From Membranipora membranacea (Eukaryota > Bryozoa > Gymnolaemata > Cheilostomatida > Membraniporidae): a DNA stretch of 64,000 nt. Where the stretch lies: positions 14,260,001 to 14,324,000 of the forward strand of contig OU612068.1 of assembly GCA_914767715.1 (NCBI GenBank), in the 5' to 3' direction. Positions 1-11,900 of the stretch are shown here, one piece after another. The notes below the pieces were generated by a model. It had not been told where the DNA came from, did not search any database, and was given only the letters and a program-made list of their open reading frames with translations. The position numbers and the translations under genes were made by a program. Each line of letters begins with the position of its first letter. Position 1 is the first letter of the stretch.

Positions 1-2752
1 CCAAACTCGGTCTATATCTATGCCTATATATTTGAAACGGTCTCACTGCCTTGTTCATGCATCACCTCTGATTGTGAGCTAAATTAGACTCACACTGTCA
101 CAGGAGCCTGTCAGACTTATGGGGTTGTAATAAATTGGTCAATTGCCTGGTGTGGTCATCATGAAAGTAAAGTTGGAATAAATTGTGGTAGTGTTTTTTT
201 CTGTGAATGTGAGGATCGTGTCAATATTATATGTTATCATTGGCTTTATCTAAATATCTATCTATTCTAGCTAAAATCTGAGTAAATCGCGTTGTCATTG
301 TTGACGCACCATATCAATAAAAAAACGTTCTCATCACATAAAGATATGACTAGCCAACCTGACTTCGAAATGAGTGAAAAACTGCTTTGTCAAAAACCAT
401 CCTATTCTTTTCCATTAGGTAATAATTGGTCAGCTTAGTTAATAAAATTGCCCATCATGCCATCAAAATTAGGACGTTTCAGCTCAACACTACTAATTTA
501 TTCCCTCATAATAAGCTATTGAAGTTTGAAACTGGTTGATTAAAAACATTTCAATAAAAATAGATGTAAGATGTAATATCTCATCTAATAAGTTTTTAGA
601 TTGCATTTCATGTGCAGACTACCTGCTAATGACCTGATAGAGTTAACAGTCCTTCCTCTAACTGATATTAATGCTCACATGTTCAAATCACACTTATAGC
701 TAATGACCAAATAAGGTTGATTGTCCTCCGTAATGGCTACATTAATGTCCATGTGGGCCTCCAGGCCTACGTTATCTCTCAGCTGCAAGGGACGGTTACG
801 TGGACTGCATTGGGCTTTTTTTTAAATATTGGCCTTGGTTAGTTTAAGCCTTATTAGCTTCTTAATTTTTAAGCACATACATTAATTTCATTCTGGGTCT
901 ATTGGATTTTGCAAAACGTTTCATGACTCAAGATTGTTTGTGTATGAGACATGATACGCAACCACCTGTCTACAAACTGCCTCAACTCGGCCCTGTCACG
1001 CGGCCACTTACAAAAAGTAGCCTCGTGACAGGGCTAGCCAGAACCTTATCGAAATCTTCTTCCTAAAATGCAGTATAACATATCATATTAATTGGTTGGT
1101 TGTGTCGGCTTGACTCCCTATGTAAGATTCCTTACTGCTACCACCGGAAACCTGTTGCCTCCTGTCACCACGTTCCCATGGACATGTGTCAGCAAGTGCT
1201 ATGATGAGTCACTACCCAAAGATGTTTCTAAATTAATGTAGTCCATGCACCACACTACACTATTATATTAGATCTCAAACCTCTAATCCTAACATTTGCT
1301 TTTGTGGCCTATATAATATTTATAACTTTTTATAACTATAGCATCATTCTTTGGTTTAATCCGATCAGGACAGTAGTAATTTTATGGCTAGTGGTCTTGA
1401 ATGATGGGAACTACTGCCGCCATACCAACAGCCATACAACATCTGCGTTGTAAGCTTCTGGGTTTGAAAAAAACCATTAATTACTTATAGCAGAAATGAG
1501 CCATAACTTTTAAACTAATGATCCCTAGTTTTTATTTATATGAATGGAATTGCTTGGCGAGCCGTCATTAAATTACTATGCAAATTCATCATAATTATTG
1601 CGGCTAAATGTAATCTTGTAGTTTTTGATCATTTAAATTAGCGGGGAAATGTTACACTAGTGTCTGGTTTTATTTGCTCCAAAGAAAGTTGTTTTGTTCC
1701 AAGTATTGTCAGTCATCAACCAAAAAACGAGCTGAGGACAATAATTGAAGGCACATTGCGGTTATGTAATGGTTCATTTAATATTCTATTTTGATTTATA
1801 TTTGGGCTTTGGTGATTTATTGTAAATTAAAATGGTCCTTGCTAGATGTCGAAATGATAATAATGGCCGGCAAATAATAGTGTCTTCCAGATGGCCAACT
1901 GATTTATTAAACTATAATGATAATATTGTAAGGCTGTTGCCATCAATTCTATGTAATGGACAGCCCTGTCATTTAGGAGAAAAACTAGGTGTAAATGAAG
2001 CCAAAACCAATTTAAAACCATAACATCCCGTTTAGTTGTGTGTACCTGTCCCTGTAAAAAATCATCAAAATCATCAAAAGTTCTAAAAACAGATTGTCAA
2101 TAACTAGTACATACATTTGTGGACAGTTGCTGCAAAGACAGTGATATACTTAGTTATTCAGGGAAGAGGGAGGTAGTACAGCAGACAAACACTTTTTTCT
2201 AGACAGCTGTGCAGCTGACCGCAAGGGTCAGCACATTGCAGCGGGTGACAGGTGGTGTCAGGTGGTGATCGGAAACAAATGACAGTGAAAGGTGGATAAG
2301 TTTTACCAAAGTTTTCTGACAGGCTTGCTGAGAGATATAATCAAGTACTTGTACTGCCCGTGACAGTAGATACTGTCAAACACTGGGTGTCAGTGAAGTC
2401 TACGACATAGCTATGTACCTGCTGGGTAGATAAGTTCTTGTGTACTGAATAATGGGACCCTTGTATGGGGATGATTCATTGATGAGTTCCCATCATGCTG
2501 ACTCAGATCTTTAATGTTTGTATTTGAACAAGGAGAGAAGGAAGGAAGTGGGGAGGGCATTGGGGTTCCCTAAAATTCTCACATACAGATGTTGGACGTT
2601 TCAAACTGTTTGTACAGATTGAACTCATTATAGATTGATTACCTGTCAGTCCTCAGCTGCACACTGGCCTGCTTATGTGTTCGTTAGCTCTGTATAACCT
2701 CAAATTAAAGTGGTCACGACACTCTGGCTAACCCGCATTTATCTATTTTTAG
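1..2752. other. Non-coding upstream flank or intron of the protease gene
   Basis: AT-rich, no ORF with coding character. It holds a 15-bp inverted repeat at 990-1034. The missing propeptide exon of the protease may lie here or before the window; none could be supported. Confidence 0.6.
990..1034. repeat. Inverted repeat, 15-bp arms
   Basis: GCCCTGTCACGCGGC (990-1004) pairs at 14 of 15 with 1020-1034. Related sequence (TCACGCGGTTACTTTTTT) occurs at the end of the fold-back MITE near 3057-3075. Confidence 0.85.
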
Positions 2753-2908
2753 ACACCGACAGAAGCGGCTGGTGAATGGTGAACTGTCGATCAGAGGTAG
2801 CTGGCCTTGGCAGGTGGCTTTGAAAAAGGTAGATGAGGACCTAGTCTACTGTGGAGGCACTCTCATACACAGACAATGGGTGCTTACTGCAGCTCATTGT
2901 GTGGAAAG
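2753..2908 (+). CDS. Serine protease exon with activation site and catalytic His
   Basis: The acceptor follows a pyrimidine-rich ATCTATTTTTAG and the exon starts with the last base of a split codon. It reads HRQKR then LVNG, SWPWQVAL, CGGTLI and TAAHCVE. The donor is AAAG|GTATCA in phase 2. The activation site RQKR|LVNG is also compatible with proprotein-convertase cleavage. This is the first exon of the gene that I can recognise. Confidence 0.92.
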
Positions 2909-5900
2909 GTATCACTGCTGACCAAAGTAGGCATCAGGTTAGATCAAGTTTGATCCAATTGCCTGCATTCCAGTTGCTCCCTACCCAGTGGATCAGGAGC
3001 AACTCGGAATACAGGCAAATAGACCGAGGACTTGGACTAGCATCAGGTAGCCTGGTCACGCGGTTACTTTTTTGGTTTGTAGCCGAGTGGCAAAGCTAGG
3101 CATCAGGTAACATGAGAAGTTTGCTGTGCCAATCAATGTACATAGGATTGTTGGCAGCACTTTTTCTGATACAATTTTAATCTGAACTTTCTTGGTAGGC
3201 CAAAATGTACGTGATGTGAGGCCCTGGAGTGAAAAACAATGTTAATATTTAGGCACCTCACCAATATGATTTGCCAAGATGATTTGCAGTAGGTAAAAAT
3301 GGGAGTTTTCCATTGATTTTAGCGTTCTTGTTTTTTGGGGTCAATGACCAAGTCTCGAGGGTTACTGCTTTCAGAGAATGAGTTACAACCTTCTATGCTG
3401 CCCTGGGGGGTTGGTTTCAATTGGGAGGTGGATGAGATATTTGGATTACTGCCACTAATCCACTTGTTGTCCAATATTTAGCCGGATCTTAGCCAGCTGG
3501 TTTAATTTCCGGCCAGCTTGCAGACAGCAAAGCTCCATCTCGTTTGTGGTTCAGTGATATATTTTACGAGAGCAGAACATTACTTATGGGCCTTTTCTGA
3601 TATCTTACCAAAGTTGGATAATCATCCATCATTAAGCTGCCCTCAGCAAAGCAGATAAAATCTTGAATTTTAATTGAAACCACCCTCTAAAATTAATTAT
3701 GCATGGTCATGGTCATGTGTTTTTAACCCCTTTCTCCCTCTCCGGTGAATGACCCTATGGGAGTTAACCTTTGTACCTGGTCTTAATTAACCTTAATTGT
3801 CTGGTACACCTGTTATGTGTCTGTATTGTGGTCTTAAATGTTCATCACTGGGAAGTTGTCTACTCATGAAACAGAGCATTCTCCGAAAGTTTTACTCAAG
3901 TTGAAAAAAAGGATTGTAAATTTCACACATTGGCCAACTTACTGTTCAGTTTTCATCAATCATTAGATTTTGTATCATGACCTACAATAGCAATCAGTAC
4001 CCAGGGGTGGAAGGGTTTCCTTATATGATTGGAGGCTTCTTCCCCAAGAACTCTGCATATTTGCATTTTTGCAAGCACTTGTATGGTGTTGCCTTTTTTA
4101 GGATGTACATGATCCATGTGTGCTTCCATGTGACAAAACAACAGGGAACTAATAGCCAGGTCATTGCCGTATAATCCTCTCAACTTACCCCTAAATGTGG
4201 AATTTCAGGAAAACAGCGGAATTTCAGCAACAAAAGTGGAATTTCAGGAATGCAGATTTTTGAGTCGGGCTTTCGGACTCTTCATACGAATATCTTGATC
4301 ATCATCAGAGATGTCTGATACAAAGCGTGTAAATCAAAAAATGTCCAAGTTCCTGTCATCAACACCAAATGTTTTGGTCAATTGATGAGAGTGTTTTTGA
4401 GAGATGCATCAAGTGTATTTCCAGGGCAAGCAATTTCGAAAGTTTGAAACGAGTGATGCAACACATTGAGACAATGGTGACGCAAAAAAAGCGGAATAGC
4501 AAGACTCAGCCTTGCATGACAATGTCATCATAAATAATATTTCTGTTTTTAGCACACAGAACCTGAAGCATTTACCATCGCTATCAACCCACCAAGTCTT
4601 TTCATCTGGGGAAAGGCGATTTTGTAAGAGATGAATGGAGGGTTAAGAATTACTGTGGGAAGAAGATATTGCTGTTTGTTTTGTACTTTAATACCAGCCA
4701 CAGAAAGACCCAAAATCACATAAAAATACCTGTGGCCAGTGGGAGTGTTAAGTATCCGGGGAAAGTACGGTGATGATGTGTTCAACAAAGGGTAGTTCAT
4801 GGGGACAATGAGGTGTTTAAGGCCCTAGACATGATAAGCTGTTTATTAAAACGAGGGTTTATCAGTAGGAATGTGATGAATTTATGTGTCAGACTTGTTC
4901 ACACCACTACCGTGGTGTGTCTCCTTCTAGCAGTCTCTCTTGCTTGCTGTTCGGTCAATGAAATTGATCGGCAAGCACCAGAAACTGCTACGAGAAGGTA
5001 CACGATGGGAATCCTCGCCATCTTCATATTATTTATTTCCAGCCTCAAAGGGGATATTCAAAACTTGGAGTTGTGGTTTGGTAAACACGATGTCACGAGA
5101 AAGGAGATTGGTACACATATGAGAAGAGCTGCAAAACTTATACGCCATCCAAATCACAGATACCCAGCGTATGTTACCCTTACTTTAGTGATTCCTTATT
5201 TAACGCATTCTGAGTATGATCTTAATGCTCTGAATGTTGTGAGAAGGTATCGCTCAGCAATATATCTCACTCTACATGTGTTAGTAGGGATCTTAGGAAA
5301 ACACCCACAAAGGATAGGAATTCAAACTGATGAATAGCGTTGTTCTCAATCATAGCATTAAGCCATTGCACTGCCCACGAAGCAAAAGTTCACACTTATT
5401 AAGGGAAAGGGGATATAGCTGTTTCTGTTTATCATTGGATAAACGGCGAGACACGATGTTGTCACTGCTGGAATGCCTCGATAGTCAACACAATAATCTC
5501 TGAATTTAGCTGGCTGTGTCCTGAATTCCGCAGGTATAATGGCTATAGGGTCCGGCTTCATATGGAGACCTGCCAATGTTGGTTATATAATTGTCCGTTG
5601 CGTAGGATCTGATACGACAATTTTGTGGTGTCTGCACTCACTTGTACATGGTGCTCTAGATATCTGGAATGGAATTAGTGGTTTGCTGTTGCACAAAGCT
5701 TAGCCTAATGTTATTGATTATATTTTTGGATCCGGTTAAAGCCGATGGTAAATTTTAGGCCGGAAATATCTTGAGACTTGGCCTTTTATTAGCTTTTTGA
5801 CTCGAATTTCTCTAGTTTTGCTAGCTACAACTCCTCGAAAAAACCAACTACGTGTCCTTAAACCAATGTCAGTCGGATTGTTGATTGATTTAATTTTTAG

Positions 5901-8900
5901 TAATAATAGTGAGCTAAATTTGGTTAACAGGGGACTTCAAGCTTATTTTATGAACTTCCTTCTCTCGGTGGATAAAATCATCGATCCAGCAGGAAAATAA
6001 ACACATTATCGAGAGAAACAAAAGGTTTATTACCATGAAATATCCTTTTCATCTTTTATTATTCACCGTAACAATATGCTTGTGTGTGGATTGGTATGGC
6101 AACCAGTAAGAGTGCTTGGTGTGCACTGTCACTATGATTCAACAGTAAATTCCAATCCGCTTAGAGGAATCTTACCCTGGGGTGCAAGAAGATTTACATT
6201 AGCTTCTTTACCAAAATTGGGTTTCATGCCACCCGTAGCTGCTTGGAAAACTGAGGGTTCTGAATCCATAAGCCCAACATTAAAATTAGTCAAATTGTTT
6301 ACCTCTTTGTAATGAGGGCCTTTGTGACCAAAAATTAGCAAAAAATGCAGTTTTTCAACAACGCAAGGAAAATAAATCCTTCTTTGATGTAGGGAAATAA
6401 ATAAATATTACGCATAAAATGGAAAAAACAGAAGGCTGTAGGTTATCAAAATAGTTTTGCCTCAAGTAATAAATTGATTATTGTGTATATGGCACCAAAA
6501 CAAAAGTATTTGGCTTGCAATATGATGATGATTCAAAACAATCCAAGTTCTAGCACTTTCAAAAGTTGAACCACGGTTCATCTCAGTGTTTTCAAGAGCT
6601 TGTGATGATTCTAGGAATATGGCGTGATGGTGTTGATGCGCTGTAATAAGCATTGCAACAAATATTATTTACATAAATATCTATCTAGAAAAATGCATAA
6701 CATTTCTCCATGTTGGAAAACGTCATAATATTGACTCTTATTCATCGCTTCTTCTGGATATATTTGCAGCTTCTATAGCTTGTGGGGCCACCAAACTTTA
6801 TATACCCTCTACCTTGCGGACAAAGTACTATATACAGTAAAAATAACCCGAAAAACATTTTCCGCTTTATACCCAGGAGTATCATATAAATGTGAGTCTC
6901 TAAAAATAGTCTGGTAAATATTTTTTACATGTTATGTGCGCGCAAGCTTCTATTCATAGTTATGGCAGGAAGAGCTATTTTTGTGTCCAAATAGTCTGGC
7001 ACCCTTGATCCACGTGGCAAATAATCCTGTGAAATGGATCGACAATGAATCGAAGAAAATTGGTTCAATAAGTGAGAGCAAGGAGTCTCTAACTCCTTGG
7101 TGCCTAAAACAACCTCTGTCTCAGACGTTACATAATCTACACAGCATCAAGGTTATTGATGTTCCAGCTCAATCACAGTTGTCTTCCAATTTTTGGCCTC
7201 AATAAAAAATTAATAGAAAAACAATTAAATTCACTGTCAGACCATTGGTATTGATGTTTATGTATCTGCAAATCATTGAAGACTCCTTTTTTTATATTTG
7301 GCAATAATTATTTTTGAAGAATAGGGAAGGTATTATAGAGAACCCTGCTCAATATAGGGTGTAAAGTGTACTTTAATTGTGGGCCTAGAATTACAATTAG
7401 AATAATGGCATGCAGGCTTCCACGTTCATTCTTGCAAGAAGCCAAAGAAAAATTTGATGGTTCAAGCAGATAATCCAAAAATACAAATCTCCGGTGCGCG
7501 CATTATTCTTAATGAAAATGAAGTCTTAGGGATAGAAAACCACAGTAATATCCTGTACACATCGACGGGACGTAGGATTTGACTCTTTGCAAAGTAAGTT
7601 ATGTGGCAATAATCCCAATCTTTTATTGCTAATTATGCCTTAAGTTGATTGTAATGGGATTAAGATAAAACCCAAACTGTTTTCTGACGAGAGTTTGATT
7701 GTCAAAAAATGTGACAATAGCGTGGCACGGTATCTGGTGTCAACACACACCCAATCGTAAATTACCTGGTAAAAAAAGGTAGCGCATTGCCAAATAATAT
7801 ACATGCTTCCTTCAATGCAGTGATGCTGCAAAATTGTTATTGATGATGTGGTTTAATCTTATAAACGTAAATGTCAGCTTACGACCAAGCCTGGCTCATC
7901 TCTTAAGGATGGTCCACATTGTCTTAGATGTCACTGGGATGCCATCACAGATGCTTATCCCATATGGTCACAATGTTATATTCACATATTATCCCGATGC
8001 AAAATGAGTCTGGGACAGGATCTGGAAAGTTTGAAGCTTACGAACTTTTCAAATACTGTCCCAGACAGACTGGGAATGTGTCATTTTCATGTTCACATTG
8101 ACTGGGATGGCTATCTGGGACAATTTGAACCAGCCATTAAGGTAGAATGCAGATGGCATTTGGTTTAGCGATTCCTGGTTGCTGCTGGCCTTGATAGCTG
8201 GCCATCTCAGGCTTAGTGTCTCATAGATCTGTCTGCCATTCTTACTTGCCTGTGTAATGATCAGAAATTGGGACGTCATTATGGAAAAAATGTAAATTTA
8301 ACCTCGAGGTCAGTTTAGAAACCTAATAGCTTCCGCAAACATTTGGGTGTCACTCTTTTCCTTTAACTTTGTGTATAAGTGTGACACTTATTTTTTTACT
8401 TTTACTTCATTTTTATATATTATGTCAAGCAAAATATTTATAAAGTATTGCGTATGTCCAGCAAAGAGGGCAATTTGAAATAATATCTGCGTCATTGTCT
8501 CAATTTTAGCTACCAGGATATGGTTTCTGGACTGAGAAAGTTTTTTTCAAATTGAAAAGAGCGAGCCTTTTGAGCCAGATCATTGTTCAATGGTCTCACT
8601 CTTTTGGTCCTTCATTAAGACAAACTTTCCAGCCATATGCAATTCGTAAGTTCCGTCAAGCAGTGAAAATTGAGACAGATCCCGGACAGTGCTATATACC
8701 TTAGCCAGGAACATGTCAATTTGAAAGACGCATAACGGTAAATGCATTTTATCTGGTTTGGTCCCTGACACGATCATAGACCTCGTCATCTCGCCCAACA
8801 ATAAGAACTGCTAAACTACAAGGATTGTTGATTCAGTTACTGAGCGTGTGGATAACACGATGGGGTTTAGGGCTGCGGCGAATACTCCTTGTTGTTTTTG

Positions 8901-11900
8901 CCTATTATTATTAATGCCGCCCCTGGCATAAAACGTTTTAATGTGCTTGTTGCAATCGTCATACCCTTCATGCAAAAAAAAGTAACAAGATTATTTCTCT
9001 TTGCGGGGATTGAAATTAGTGTAATCCCTTGTATTTGAACAATGATATTCTTTGTAAAGTCGACAAATCATAATTTATACCTGCTGATGAAAAATGTGAG
9101 TCTGGAACAACAACAGGGTGTTTGCACACCTGGCCAAAGATGTCTACCAAGCATTTTTTCTAATGATAGGCCTTACCAGCTGACATCCCCAAACCCATTA
9201 AAAGGAATAGCAATGCACCCCAACCGCTATCCCGAAACTAAAAAATATATAATATACAAAGGAGATCTTAATTGAGCAGCTGTACGCAAGTTAGATGGAT
9301 TTGCTTGTACCGTTTGACATCAGGCCCAGTTTCTAACCGTTGCCTGTTGGCGTAAACAGCACAGATCTCAGTTTTACTGAAATCAGGTTCACAGGCTGTT
9401 TTATCTCATATGCCCTAACGACTTTTCAGCCTGAGATCTTTAAAACCGTACCAAACATGGCCTAGTAGAACTGGCACTTTAAGGCTTCATAAATAGATTA
9501 AACATTTAGTATCTGGCATCTAACTGTGTCTGGACTGTCTGTACCATGTTTTACCACCGACCACCTGTCTCAATTTGTTGTCATAAGACTGTACGCGGTA
9601 ACACTGTCCAAAGTAAATCGGATCTTAAACGCCCCTACCGTGCCCAGGGTAACCTCAATCTCTCATGTGACACGCCATCAAGGAAGTGAGCTAAAAAGAT
9701 GTTATTTATTTTGATCCAAAAACGGGGATTATGGCATCATCATATCAATTTGTATGTTTTAATGATGTGAAAAAGAGCTACTGAACTTCCAATAGCTCCT
9801 TTTAGCTGCGATTAGTCAGCTAAACGTATCAATGGTCAATCCGGAACCATCTCCCTCCCGCCACAGCCTTGCGTGCACCGTGTAACATCTAGTAAACTGG
9901 TTCCAGGAGCTTCATCAATATACAGACAGGTGTTGGTGCGGCGTGCAGTTCCACGTTCATGTACACACTTCCTAGTGTTTTTTAAATATCATCATAAGAT
10001 CAGTACAATTAGAGGTACATGATCCTTTTTTTCCTTTTTATAACCGCTTTATCTAATTGAGTAAAGCACTGCCACGTCCAAGCACTGGGAAAACAAGTTT
10101 GGTGCTAAAAATATTGCATAACAGTGTTTTTACACATGAAACATTGATGCAAATTCACCTAACATAATAAAGTTTATGAATTTTGTACTAAAGTTACACA
10201 AACTAGCTGACTTGGCTGGCTGGCTGACTTGATCTCCCGCCGGGGGCCGTCGCGCAGGTTGCAAAAGTCTGGGAGCTCAGACTAGCTTGGCTCACGCTTT
10301 GTCAATATCAAACGCGTCTTCACAAATATATTTGGATATGCAAATTGCTATGCTTGATATTTCAGACCTCTAGCATGCACCAAATATCACTATGGAACGC
10401 TGCAACTACCAACACCAAGATATCAAAATGCACCACTTTGCCTGTGGACTACACAAGCAGCGTGTGTGCGTATAACAAATTTCATTTCTATGATTAAGTT
10501 TAACACTCTTATGTTCAGCAGATAAGCTGTGGTGAAATTTTACCCAAAAGTATAATTAAAAAACAAATAGATCTGTTGATGGCTGAAAAATCTTACATTG
10601 TCTTGAATTAATAGTTATCATTTATATTTTTTGTCAAATTTGTCACCTGAACGTCAAGGTCGTGCCTCCCCTCTGCTTGGGCTCTTAACAATTGTGATAA
10701 TTTATTCTAACTGCAGTCTCTCCTTACATAGACATGTATCTCTGGCTCAGAAGCCCCACAAATTTCCATCAGTAATAACAAGGAAAGCAGAGGGTAAAAG
10801 TTGGTCAAGTAGTTTTTGCCAATAATTTGTTCAATACAAGATTTCAGAGTCCTTAATTACAACTAAATTTAGGGAAGACATATTGCTAGTAAAAGAAAAG
10901 TGTCATGAGTAGTTGGATTCTACTCCAAATATTTGAAGATCCTTGTGGTATTTATGACAATATGATTGGCCCGGTTTCAACCTTGTGAAAACACAAAACG
11001 GAACTTTTGGCTGGTCATTTCTGGTGTAAACATCCGCTACTGCGAAGAAAATTGGGGACGCTTTTGTTATTGGAAGCCTTAAAAGCTTCCTGCAGCAATA
11101 AGGATGTGTAAAGAGAGTGTTGTTAAAGAGGTTAATGGAGAGTCAAGCTATATTTAAGTCTCTTTAAAACATACCAGTGAGAAACCCCACGCGTTGAATC
11201 TCCTTTGGTAATGTTTTTGGATCACCCTAGTCTCCTGCTTCAACAATGCTTAAACGCCAAATTTTCCTTACATAATTTGAAAGACACCTACCACCACTAC
11301 CACCTACCAATGAACTCCCTCTTCCTCGACGAAGAGGGAGTTCATTGCACCTACTATTATCCTGCCTTCCTACGCAACGCCATTATTGGTCAGGTAAATG
11401 TGCGCTGTTGTTTTTCTGCCACGCTCTTCTTGTAATTGAAAAGCCTGCAATACAGCTGCTTTTTGCAAATCTTAAAGCCATTCAGAGAGATCTCCATCCG
11501 GCAGAGTAGTTCCCAACATCACATGTTAATAATAAGCTGATTCATATCGCTGATTACGATGTAGATAATCCCTAAAAAGGCAACGCAATTGTGTAATCGC
11601 GAACAGGTGCTGTGACTTGTCCACTTCTTAAACCAGTAATAAGCTTAAATAGTCGACCACAAATTACATAACCTTATGATATATTTTGTGGTCTGAGTGC
11701 CTACATGGTCAATGGATTCTTAAGAAACATAAAATTTGTAAAAAAAACTGAGATTGTTATCAATTGAAAGCAAATTGAAGATTAAGATGTTCTAAGATTT
11801 TATTTTTTTGCTGTGTAACCAATATTTACTCTTGGCTTTTCGAATATATTATACTGACTTAGACCGGATGAAGAGAATTTAAAGATAGCTTGGACAAGAA

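Noticed and set aside
1350-1446. Possible upstream protease exon encoding NDGNYCRHTNSH with a phase-2 donor at GTAAGC
   Set aside because: Phase fits the exon at 2753 and it contains a Cys, but the acceptor is weak and the peptide has no convincing family match; likely chance.
4813-5337. A 174-codon plus-strand ORF with a signal-peptide-like stretch (MNLCVRLVHTT...) before a protease-like segment
   Set aside because: Only 5043-5168 is protease sequence and it has a clean acceptor and donor. A protein starting at 4876 would lack the catalytic His, so the upstream part is taken as chance-open intron.
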